Positions 40,601 through 49,938 of a DNA stretch of 64,000 nucleotides are shown here, in pieces. The stretch spans positions 2,080,001 through 2,144,000 of the forward strand of contig JAYJMM010000104.1 in NCBI GenBank assembly GCA_037349105.1. Reading direction: 5' to 3'. A model generated the notes under the pieces. It saw only the letters and a program-made list of their open reading frames with translations. It was not told where the DNA came from and did not search any database. The stretch comes from Limnomonas spitsbergensis (Eukaryota; Chlorophyta; Chlorophyceae; Chlamydomonadales). Positions within the stretch are counted from its first letter, which is position 1; the number at the start of each line of letters is the position of its first letter. The translations under genes and the position numbers were made by a program.

Positions 40601-41673
40601 GCCTTCATAAACGAGACAATGCGCATGTGGCCCGTAGGCGCAACTTCGTCACACAAGTGAGATAGGACATGACTAAATACATTTCATCACGTAGTGCTTA
40701 ATATTTAAATTGCCTACCATGTGGTGGTATTTTTGTTTCAATGCTGCCCTCAGGGGCAGACATCAACAAATTGCTTGAAACTGTCGTCGACGATCAAGAA
40801 CTAGAACAGTTGTTCCAAAAAAAATCTGTCTCACCCTTAGCTACGTTAATCGTGAGGGAAGGCAAAGGACATCTAGTGCCTCGCTGCACATATGAATTTA
40901 ATATTGCATGTGGACTTGCATTTTTGAGTTCCATTTCTCCCCATTCTTGCCCATCATGCAGGCTTACGACGAAGCCCACCAAGGTGGCAAGCTATTGGGT
41001 GCCCAAGGGTGTTGTGGACGTTTGTGTACGGGCACCACATGTCTGACCACAATAAATGGGGGGACCCGCTCGATTTTAGGTGAGAAATAAGCTTCCTTAC
41101 ACCTTGCTTGGTGCGTTTGACAGATGCTTGTGAGCAGGTGTCGCTGCCTGGGAGCTTTGTTTTCCTCAGTTAGCTTGCTTCCTTGCTATCTCTTAGGCCG
41201 GAGCGTTTCCTGTCCATGGATGTCATTTACGGGGGTGGCGGCATGGCTGAAGACGAAGCCCCTGCGAACCTTGACAGCTTGAAACGCCGCTTCATTCCTT
41301 TTGGCGACGGGCCGAAAAACTGCCAGGGCCAGGTGAGCGGACTAGCAGTGCAGGTGGCTGGACTGTTTATGGCTCTACTGGCAAAGTAGGAGGCTGGACT
41401 GTACCGTACATTATTTTCTTATCCAGGTTAGCTTGCCAGTATTTGAATACATGCAGCAGTCAAGATATGATAATTTGCAAATGTGTTACTTGCAACCGGC
41501 AGGGCATGGCGATGGACATCATTCGCACCGCGGCGATCATGTTTTTCTCCCGTTTCGAGGTCGAGCTGCACCCCAACATGGCGCCTCCCACTGACAACAA
41601 CATCAGCATAGGGCCTGACGGAAACGTTAAAGTTGAACTCAGCCTGAAGATCAAGAGGCTATGTGAAAGGTGA
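37689..41673 (+). pseudogene. Cytochrome P450, probably inactivated
   Basis: Exons by homology and phase: 37689-37921, 38077-38213, 38503-38593, 38765-38906, one or more uncertain near 39132-39200, 39457-39598, 39783-39907, 40505-40656, 40962-41079, 41197-41332, 41503-41673 (TGA). Family motifs are all visible: helix C HWRSVRKG, helix I GGFETTS, ExxR in NETMRMWP, PERF, and the heme loop FGDGPKNCQG with the Cys ligand. An N-terminal hydrophobic stretch suits an ER anchor. Three lesions were found: TAA at 38838-38840 between LVAAG and AVDVEQ; TAA at 39583-39585 between ITRL and DLKTG; and a frame change near 41010 between YWVPKGV and WTFVYGHHMS. Flanking sequence stays conserved, so loss is recent, or errors or recoding are involved. 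Substrate unknown. Confidence 0.72.
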
Positions 41674-42120
41674 AAGCAGTTAAGCGGAAGGGCTTACTGC
41701 GGAAGGAAGTTTTCCGCGGAAGTAAGTCTTGAACCCGACGCAGGCCTATGACCTGGTACTTTGGGCGGAAAGCGTAAGGTTTGGCTGAAGGGCCAGACTC
41801 TGCACGACAGTCCTGAAATGGAGTTAAACTACTACGCGTAAAAGGGTGAAAAGGATGAAAGGAATTCGAATACGCCAGAGTGCGCATCGAAAGGAGTGAA
41901 GCCTGCGAGAGGCAGGGTAGTGGCGCGAAATGCACTACACTGGAAGTAGCGCTGTTACAGGCTACAGCTGATCCTTAAGCTGAAAGGTTGACCATTCTGA
42001 TGTGTTTGCCAAGCATTTTTTCATTTCAAATCCGGACATGGGCCGTACCATATATTCGGAAATAAAGGGCTCAGGTTAGGGATGATTGTCATATGCCGTG
42101 TGACTGCAGCAGTCTTATGA
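41674..42120. other. Intergenic, no gene seen
   Basis: Purine-rich sequence after the P450 stop; no recognisable feature. Confidence 0.5.
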
Positions 42121-43950
42121 TTGCACTTCTACCGTTTTTTCGCATTGGGGCGGGCTCGAGTGTGGCAGCTAGGTAGGCATGTGAGAACTGTTTGCTTTGG
42201 AAGGGTAGCGAACAACAACAGAGCATTGGCTACCGTATTTGGCTGTGACTGGCGAGACCAACACACCCTAATACTTGCTTCGCACGACAGGTGGAAAGTT
42301 GAGAAGGCTGAAGCTTACATGGTGACGATCTTGATGCCTACTTTGGGGGTCGATTATGAGCCGTTAAGGCCCTGCCAGGATTGTGTTTCAATGAGGGAGT
42401 CTTACTGGCCTTCAGTGCATTCGGCGGACATCAATCAAGCCCAGTGCACCGCAAGTCAATGGCATTTCACTACCGGCCCACTGCCATCACGAGCGTGTTG
42501 TATCGGCTGTACGCTAGCATGCTCACCGCCGTTGCTGATCAGTGGGCACACTTACATGAACACATCCCTCTTGAACAGTTCGGCTTTCAGCAGTGCCGTA
42601 GCAAGCTCCAGCAGGCTGCATTTCTCTTTAGGCATGCAGTTCATGCGCAACGGGCAGCTGCAGGCCGTGGCAAAATGTATGTGGTCTTTGTTGATTTCAC
42701 CAAGGCCTATATATGACTGTGTGCCACAGGAGCAGCTTTGGCAGCACCTGGCTGGGCGGCTTCACATGCCTTCTTGCTTGTTACGTGCTGTGCAAGCGCT
42801 CTACAAAGGTTCGGTCTACACGCTCACAGACGGCCATAAAAGCACTGGCCCTGTGCCTTGCACCCGCAGTATCAAGCAGGGCTGCCCACTCAGCCCCCTC
42901 CATTTCAGTCTCTATATCAGCGATCTGCCGGGCATGATCGCAGCCCAGTGCCCTGCAGAGGGCATTATGCTGGGGGCGGGGCGACGACTCAGGTGCCTCT
43001 TATATGCGGATGATCTCACCCTGCTAGCCAGCAGCCCGGCAGGGCTGCAGCGCATTCTATATGCCCTGCATGAATATGCGGCGGTCAGGCAGCTCCAGGT
43101 CAACGTTACTGAGACAAAGATATTGGAGTTTGGCAGCCGCTTAGCTGCGCAGTGCCGGCAATCAGCCCATCCTTGCGTGTATCATGGCCCCGATAGTATA
43201 GTGCTGAAGCGTGTCCAGGATTTGAAGTTCTTGGGCATCATTCAGCACGAGAGCGGCAGCATGAAGAAGGCCATGTAAGGTAGAGAGGTGCCATTGGCTG
43301 CCAGTTTGCACCGTGTCCGCCGCATGGCCGCCAAGTTGCAACTCAGGCATCATCTGCCTACTCGCATCCTGTAGGCGTCTGTCTATGCTGCGCCTGCGGC
43401 CAACTACGGTGATGTGGTGTGGGCCACCGATCACCTCAGGCCGCGCCAGGCTGCAGGGCTACCTCTGTCCGCTGCCTGTTGGGGGGGGTCATGAGGGAGC
43501 TGCAGATCCAGCCGTTGCAGCAAAGTTGGCGGCAGAATGTACTTCGCTTCAACAATGCAGCAGTCGCACCAGCAGCACAGCAAGGCAGCCCACGCATGGC
43601 AGCAGCCATGGCGGCCGACATGCAGCTCGCTGTTAGGAAGGGCTCGGAGGGCGCAATTGGTGTAGTGAATTGCTTGGTTCCTTGCTGGAGCTGGAGCTGG
43701 GATCAGCCGTCCCCAAACTGCGTCAGACAGGGACTGACCCACAACACTTGTTAGAGGAGTCAATGCCGTAATGGTGTGATGTCATTGACCTCTGGGCCCT
43801 GCTCAAAAAGACTCGGCCGCGTGGGCGCCTAACTGTTAGAGAGGTGATAGCGCTAGTTGATGCAACATACGAGCGGGCGCAGCTGGATGCAGCTGACAGA
43901 GGCCAGATATTCTGCCACTGAACGCAAGTCTGCGGCCGCCTACCGCACCT
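42121..43950 (+). pseudogene. Decayed LINE (non-LTR retrotransposon) reverse transcriptase
   Basis: The first part of the polymerase lies in frame 3 (about 42450-42716: FHYRPTAITSVLYRLYA, then FGFQQCRSKLQQAAFLF and YVVFVDFTKAY). The rest lies in frame 1 (42716-43278: SIKQGCPLSPLHFSLYISDL, then LLYADDLTLLAS and LKFLGI). The two are separated by an apparent 4-bp ATAT duplication at about 42711-42714. Further relics follow with several stops, ending in a coding-like piece at about 43776-43920 (VIDLWALLKKTRPRGRL). The YADD box and KQGCPLSP are typical of LINE enzymes. Endonuclease and poly(A) tail were not found. Confidence 0.85.
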
Positions 43951-44419
43951 GGTTTCAGTCTACGGCGGGCGCAGGCGCACCAGCCGTAGTGAGTGTGCTT
44001 GCGTGCGCACGAACTTAAAATTACGGCTCGGCGCCGTCAGCACGGCTGACACTCTAGGACGGCGCAGTGGTCAGAAGCGTGGCAGAAGGTGCTGCCAACG
44101 ATGTTGAGCCAGGGGAGACGGCGAGCATGTGGAGGATGCGATGCATGCATGCTTCCAATGTCCCAGCGTGCATGACCAATTTAGGGAGTGGGGATGGGCT
44201 GGTCCTCCAAACGGTGCCAGAGACTTCTTCCAGTTGTACCGAGGCAGGCTTGGGTGGGATGCCTTGGCTTTGTGGAAGAGGTGGTAGATCTCGGTGATGC
44301 GTAGAGGTTTTTCAGAGGCTGGAACTTCCTTTGTCTTTTCCAGCCTTTTGTCTGTCCCTTCACTATATTTCGCCTTTTACTTTCCCCCCCAACCCCTGGT
44401 GTTTGTTTCGTTCTTTCCT

Positions 44420-44600
44420 CCCAACCCTTTAGTGAGGCGCCCACGCGGCCTAGCCTTTTTGAGCAGGTCCCTGAGGTGTAACGTCATTGACTTTGTAACC
44501 TCGGCAGGGGTTAATGGCGTTCTAACTCTGGGCCCTAGCGTGAAGGAGAGGCTTAGGGAGAGAGGTTGGACAGGTCCCCCGGAGGGCGCCACAGACTTTC
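44420..44600 (-). mobile_element. Inverted fragment of the same LINE-related sequence
   Basis: The minus strand encodes LHLRDLLKKARPRGRLT, close to the relic at 43776-43840 on the plus strand (LWALLKKTRPRGRLT). It is a fragment in the opposite orientation. Confidence 0.65.
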
Positions 44601-44850
44601 AACAGTTTAGTTTCTACTTTCTACCGGAGCAGGCCAGGTTGGGAGGCTCTAGCTTTTGTTGAAGACATAGTAGGCATTTTGAGGCATAGTTTGTTGCCTT
44701 TCTTTGCCTTCTTGGGGAATACGCTTGAGAGGGGCCGAAATACTTCGGGCTGCCTTTTCCTTTTGGGGTGGTATCACTTTCTCCTTTGTGTTCTTCTCCT
44801 CCTTTCCCTCTTACCTCAAGTTCATTTTCTTTTCTCCCAACGGAACAACT

Positions 44851-44948
44851 GGGCGCCCACGCTGCCGAGCCTTTTTAAGCATGGCCCAGAGGTGTAATGA
44901 CATTGACCTCTGGGCCATGCTGAAGAGGCTCGGGCGCTCACACGGTCG
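44851..44948. repeat. Inverted pair of LINE-related fragments forming a hairpin
   Basis: AGCATGGCCCAGAGGT (44878-44893) pairs perfectly with ACCTCTGGGCCATGCT (44906-44921) around a 12-base loop. CCGAGCC and GGCTCGG extend the pairing. Each half is another copy of the segment seen at 43777-43836 and 44433-44495. Confidence 0.85.
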
Positions 44949-44985
44949 AATGTCTGGTCGGGCGGAAAATAAACTTGCGGCTTAA

Positions 44986-45779
44986 CTAGAAGAGAAAGGA
45001 AAGGAGTAGACAAAAACAGGGGATCGAAATGACCATCCCCAAAAGTAAAGAAAGTCTGCAGAATCCCCAGCCCGTCCAGATCCTAGCCCTCGACAAAGAG
45101 AAAGTAAACAAGGATACCAGACAGTTGGTCAGGAAAAGGGGAAACGATGTGAAGGGACACACAAATGGCTTGGTGTGTGGGGGAGGGGTAAGAAAAAGGA
45201 AGCAACTGAAACGAGTTAGCCTCAACGAAAGCTACCACATCCTCCACACAAGTCAGAACATCCTAGTATCCCACCCTAGCGTGCCCTCGTACAAAGCGCG
45301 GAAGTGCACCGCAAGTTTGTGGCTCCCATGTCTTGAGCCAACATGGCGTCTCCTGGTGTGTGTGTCCAAGACCTCTCCAAAGTTGTTCCTTGACGCTAGG
45401 GCCCTAGAAGCAAACATGTAGTACAGGGTCATGGGGGGCAATTTCAGGAAGGTCGGCTGACGCCGACCACCCTCTCTTTTTCGGCCGGCTGATGCCGACC
45501 AGATGTTATTTTCCCATCGGCTGAACTCCATAAATTTTCCGTTGTGTGAAAAGAGTAAAAAATGTGAAATCTGTTTCATTCTACTTGACAATTCAATAAC
45601 GCTACACCGGGCGCCCAACTGTTTAAGAGAAAATAAACGAATGGCTACACAAAACGACTCCGATTTGCAGCTGGTTGGGCAGTGCCTTGCTGATTCGCTA
45701 ACTGTGCCCCTGGACGAGCAATGGACTGCCAAAAAATACACCACGATTCCTTGCAGTCGTCAGCACCCGTCTATGCCCC
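44986..45779. other. No recognised gene
   Basis: Open frames of 130 codons (plus) and 163 codons (minus) overlap here but show no domain. A short palindromic phrase, GGTCGGCTGACGCCGACC, occurs near 45453, with a diverged copy near 45485. Confidence 0.45.
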
Positions 45780-46250
45780 CAGGATCAAGCTTCGCTACGG
45801 GGACTTGCGGAATGACCACTCGACGGATGTAAAATCAAACAGTCGTGCGCTATCGCGCGGCCTTTTCTTTCAGTACATTTGCTGTACATATTTCTTAGCG
45901 CGCAGTCGCGCACCCTCAACATAGTTGTTATTGTATAAACTGTGCAGGCGAAGTCTTCATACCACATCTGCGGTGCAGTTCTTGATGCACCTTTTTTTCT
46001 AATACAATACCATTTAACAAGCTAAATTGAAGAGTCATGTGATCTTTTCGACTAATAAGATGATGCGCCACTAATAAGCCTATTGTTTGGTTTTGACCAC
46101 TTATCATACATTCTGCTTGATATAATTTTGTAATATCACGTGCCCAACTAGACTACAAGGGAATTGATGGAGATTTAGTTCCGGGCCTACCCAGATTTTC
46201 AGTCTACATGCAGCCCATGACTTGCTTGCATAGCATGCACTGGCCAAATA
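45780..46250 (+). repeat. Degenerate edge of the tRNA tandem array
   Basis: Two fragments precede the first full unit. 45784-45930 matches the unit part at 48018-48150 (ATCAAGCTTCGCTACGGGGA, then ACGGATGT). 46146-46235 matches 46938-47030, beginning with the first 18 bases of the tRNA (minus-strand 5' end) and missing the rest. They are more diverged than the units to the right, as expected at the edge of an array that no longer exchanges. Confidence 0.8.
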
Positions 46251-46883
46251 GACTACAGAAGATCGATCCTTGGGGCAGAGACGGGTGATGACGACTGCCG
46301 ACGTTTCGGGGCCCCAACAGCCACACGTTTCCTGCGGCCTGGGACCGGCTGAGGAGGAGGAGGACAACGATGCTGAGTATTGCTGACCGTGTACTGTTCT
46401 TCCTATCATCAAACGAGGGTTTTGACTGAGTTTTACCTTACTAGCTAAAAGTGCTACGCAGACATAGATTAAAATTATGTTAACTGATGCGCGGTGTGAA
46501 CTATGCTAGCAGTTGCGCTGCGTTAAATTAAATTAATTATCGCCGCTATGCGACCTTTTTTATTTTGTTGGGTTGCGCGGCGAATTAAACATAACCTGTT
46601 TTTCGCTGCTCGGACCCTATGTCAATCTTCGTTTGTCTCGCTACAGTGACTGGCGTAAAACAAAACAAGGCTTGCAAGGCGCGGCTTTGAACAACGTGGG
46701 TTCATCAGAATGGGATGCCATGGGTTCATGCACCTAGCAAACTGTTCGTAATCAGATTCGTTTAAAATAATCCGCACGTGCTCTGCGGCAAGACGTGCTG
46801 GCTCGGTACACATTCCTTGACACGCTCTTTTCGGAATCAGTGATTCACTGTACTTCACGCTCGTGCGCATTTCACAATAACAT

Positions 46884-46956
46884 TCCCTCGCCGGGATTCG
46901 AACCCGGGTCGCTCACGTGAGAGGCGAGTATCCTGGGCCAACTAGACTACAAGGGA
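46884..46956 (-). tRNA. tRNA-Glu (CTC), unit 1
   Basis: 73 nt with a full cloverleaf: acceptor TCCCTTG/CGAGGGA, D-stem GTCT/GGAT, anticodon stem CTCGC/GTGAG with loop CTCTCAC, and T-stem CCGGG/CCCGG around TTCGAAT. The anticodon CTC reads GAG (Glu), and the body matches plant tRNA-Glu. No CCA is encoded, as usual in eukaryotes. Downstream on the minus strand the sequence is TGTTATTGTG, with no run of four T, so the polymerase III terminator seen in units 3-7 is lacking. Confidence 0.9.
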
Positions 46957-47039
46957 ATTGATGGAGGTCCAGTTCCGGGCCTGCCAAGGATTTCAGTCTA
47001 CGTGCAGCCCATGACTTGCTTGCATAGCATGCTCTGTCT

Positions 47040-47400
47040 CATGCCATGGGTGTCCGCAAGGCCGCAACGTATTACCCGCCTCCGGAATGGGCGGCCAGAT
47101 TACATGACTTTGTGCGGGTGCCTCGTGGGCCAGTACACAGTGCGTGACATGGCGGCGGTGCTTTCCAATACCAGATACGTGCGCTCAGCCGCCGCAGGTT
47201 TGCTGCAGCCCGTGTTTGATGGCCCCTAGATCGATGGGACACGCGGCAAGCCCGTCTGCATGCCATCATCTTTGGGTCACGACCACGGCCGCTCCTGTCA
47301 AGGCGACTTGCCCTTACGGCCAACAAGTGGATCCCAGCCCGATCAAGTGAGCCACATATTATGAAAGGTGAAGACACTACCGGTAAGCTAGAGCGGGTAT
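47040..47400 (+). pseudogene. Decayed open frame in the unit core
   Basis: One plus-strand frame from the ATG at 47047 reads MGVRKAATYYPPPEWAARLH and onward, then later LTANKWIPARSS, ending at a TAA near 47400. It is broken by two TGA codons (about 47146 and 47218). Both could come from CGA by C-to-T change. No known family was recognised. All units carry the same reading, so it is not independent evidence of coding. Confidence 0.3.
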
Positions 47401-47618
47401 AATCAACGGCATTTGATTGGGAAGCTTGGCCCTCGCGTGTTACAAATAAGTAATGGTTGCCATGCCGTCGCCATTGAATCCCTTGACCCTTAGTGCTCAA
47501 TCTACATGATTGGACTGCCTTTGAGGTGGCGGTATGAATTAATGCAAGTCGGCTTGGACGCAGCCGGAAACGTCAAGCGCGTCATGAAACAACTCTTTCA
47601 CAAGGACGGACTAATATG

Positions 47619-48925
47619 CCGTAAATTAACATAGGGTCCGCGCACCCCCCTACAAAATCATTTGATATTTTCATCGCGCAGCAAAACACGTTATTATAGA
47701 GCGGCCGTGCAACGGCGAACATTTCATTTAATTTAACGCAGCACGGTAGGTAATTTCATTTCACATCGCGTATCAGCTACCATCATTTAAATTTCTGTAC
47801 GGCCAGTACAGTAGGCCAGTACAGTGAACTCAGTCAAAACTCACGCTTTATGCTAGGAAAGACAATACACGGTCAGCGAAACCCAGCGTAGTATTTTCCG
47901 CCCCCACTGGTTCCTTTGGCGCCGCCATAACGGAACCCTCTGGAGATAACCACCCTGGCCGGTTCTTGGCCGCAGGAACTTGTGGCTGTTAGGCCTTTGA
48001 AACGTCAACAGTCGTCAAGATCAAGCTTTGCTACGGGGACTGGCGGAAGGACCACTCAACGGATGTCAAATCAATTAGTCATGCGACATCACGCGATTTT
48101 TTAGCCTTTTCCTGTTTCTATTTCTCAGCGCGCACCCCCAACATAGTTGTTTGGGCATCATGACTGACACTCCGCGCAGTGACGATGTTTGAAGTATTTT
48201 TAGTGCCGATTCCTGGCCGCAAGAACCGTGTCGTGGCCGTTGGGGCTCCGAATCGTCAGCATCCCGCATCATGCAGCCTTCCCTTCCCCGCCTCGAGGAT
48301 CAAGGTTCGTGCTCCGGCCACGGGACTAGCAAACCTTCCACCGGAAAAAAAGTGTCAAAATGAGCGCTTTTGATCGCAATCGCTCTCGAGGCCAACAATG
48401 CCGTCTCCCAAGTCCCAACTCAACACAATGTGGTAGTTTCGGGGGCATACCGTAGATTGACTTACACTTCGCGCAGAACTAATGGATTGTTGGCATGCGC
48501 GGACATAGCTCTGCGCAAAAAACAATTCAAAAATTGGGCAAACTAGACTACAGAAGATCGATCCTTGTGGCAGAGACGGGTGATGACGACTGACGACGTT
48601 TCGGGGCCCCAACAGCCACACGTTTCCTGCGGCCTGGAACCGGCTGAGGAGGAGGAGGACAACGATGCTGAGTATTGCTGACCGTGTACTGTTCTTCCTA
48701 TTATCAAACCAGGGTTTTGACTGAGTTTTACCTTACTAGCTAAAAGTGCTACGCAGACATAGATTAAAATTATGTTAACTGATGCGCGGTGTGAACTATG
48801 CTAGCAGTTGCGCTGCGTTAAATTAAATTAATTATCGCCGCTATGCGACCTTTTTTATTTTGTTGGGTTGCGCGACGAATTAAACATTACCGTAAAACGC
48901 CTTTTACTCCGCTCGTAATTAAATA
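47619..48925. mobile_element. Foldback-type segment of the unit (first example)
   Basis: The right arm begins CCGTAAATTAACATAGGG (47619), and its inverse relative ends the left arm of the next unit near GGACCCTATGTCAATC. Matching inverted blocks include CTGCGTTAAATTAAAT against its inverse at 47724-47745, CAGCCACACGTTTCCTGCGG against its inverse near 47968-47990, and GACTGAGTTTT against its inverse near 47832. The arms alternate GCGCGG motifs with A/T-rich stretches. The outer end resembles the terminal repeat of the small element at 48890-49574. The same segment recurs in every unit. Confidence 0.65.
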
Positions 48926-49574
48926 ATTATAGGGGTGCGCGGACGTAGCTGCGCGCTAATATTAATTCCAAAATTTCCGGTGCGCGGAGCGTCAGTCAGG
49001 TGCCCAAAAAACTATTTTGGGGGTGCGCGGTATGAATTAAAAACAGCAGTTTTTACAAAAAAAAATGGCGCGCTAGCGCGCGACCGTTAGATTCGACATC
49101 CGTTCAGCCATCCTTGTCAAGTCTGCTCAAATAGCCATGCACAGCAACACTACTGATGACTCAGATGAGCACTACTGGCTGGAAGTGCTGAACATTGACG
49201 GGATTCGAACCGCAGACCTCAGGGTGGACTGCCAAGTTCCGTAGTACCACTGAGCCCCCCGGGCACCAATAGCCACACGTTTCCTGAGGCCAGGAATCGT
49301 CGGAGGAAAGGGAAGGAGGCTACGGTATGCGGGTCCTGCTAGCTTCAAGCGAAGTTGTAACAGAGTTTGACAGTATTGGCTGAAAGTGCTGCGCGGACGG
49401 AAATTTAAATTATTTCAGTGATGCGCGATGTTTAATTAAATTTTGTGCTGCGCGGCGTTAAATTAAAATAACATTTCGTCGCTGCGCGACCGTTTTTTAA
49501 ATTCTTTTTGGGGTGCGCGGCCGAAAAATAAATTCTTTTTTTTTGGGGTGCGCGGACCTTAAGGCGTTTTACGG
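48890..49574. mobile_element. 685-bp TIR element inserted in unit 2
   Basis: The ends are CCGTAAAACGCCTT and its exact inverse AAGGCGTTTTACGG (14 bp), flanked by TA on both sides (48888-48889 and 49575-49576). The other units show the empty site (CATTACCTG), which proves an insertion. No transposase frame is present. The inside alternates GCGCGG and A/T-rich blocks like the unit arms and shares the phrase AGCCACACGTTTCCTG with them. Confidence 0.9.
49200..49262 (-). ncRNA. tRNA-like sequence with A and B boxes inside the TIR element
   Basis: The minus strand reads GGGCTCAGTGGT (A-box-like) and about 40 bases later GGTTCGAATCCC (B box), the internal promoter of tRNA genes. The T-stem does not pair well, so it is a tRNA relic or tRNA-derived promoter and not a working tRNA. 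Confidence 0.6.
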
Positions 49575-49865
49575 TACCTGTTTTTCGCTGCTCGGACCCC
49601 ATGTCAATCTTCGTTTGTCTCGCTACAGTGACTGGCGTAAAACAAAACAAGGCTTGCAAGGCGCGGCTTTGAACAACGTGGGCTCATCAGAATGGGATGC
49701 CATGGGTTCATGCACCTAGCAAACTGTTCGTAATCAGATTCGTTTAAAATAAGCCTCACGTGCTCTGCGGCAAGACGTGATGGCTCGGTACACATTCCTT
49801 GACATGCTCTTTTCGGAATCAGTGATTCACTGTACTTCACGCTCGTGCGCGTTTCACAATAACAT

Positions 49866-49938
49866 TCCCTCGCCGGGATTCGGACCCGGGTCGCTCACGT
49901 GAGAGGCGAGTATCCTGGGCCAACTAGACTACAAGGGA
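49866..49938 (-). tRNA. tRNA-Glu (CTC), unit 2, T-loop variant
   Basis: Same gene as in unit 1, but the T-loop starts TCCGAAT for TTCGAAT, changing base 55, which normally pairs with G18 to hold the tRNA elbow. It also disrupts the B box. The downstream T-run is missing. Probably poor or inactive. Confidence 0.8.

Noticed and set aside
40741..41046. 101-residue frame starting in a P450 intron
   Set aside because: Exons 40505-40656 and 40962-41079 join in phase without it; it is intron read-through into the next exon.
37689..41673. Alternative genetic code with TAA as an amino acid
   Set aside because: The chromovirus pol and the coiled-coil gene end in TAA at sensible places, and the giant frame uses no TAA in about 4,700 codons. 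The frameshift also needs a separate lesion.
45029..45744. Genes of 130 and 163 codons on opposite strands
   Set aside because: The two overlap, neither has a known motif, and the region borders decayed repeats.
47072..47500. 142-residue minus-strand frame conserved in all units
   Set aside because: Conservation follows from near-identical repeats. The frame has no domain and overlaps a more protein-like frame on the other strand, so it gives no evidence of coding.
48179..48373. Plus-strand frames of 64-123 codons in each unit
   Set aside because: Low-complexity product, ends shifted by single-base differences between units, no recognisable family.
49200..49262. A second functional tRNA in unit 2
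   Set aside because: A and B boxes are present, but the T-stem does not pair and no clean acceptor stem forms.
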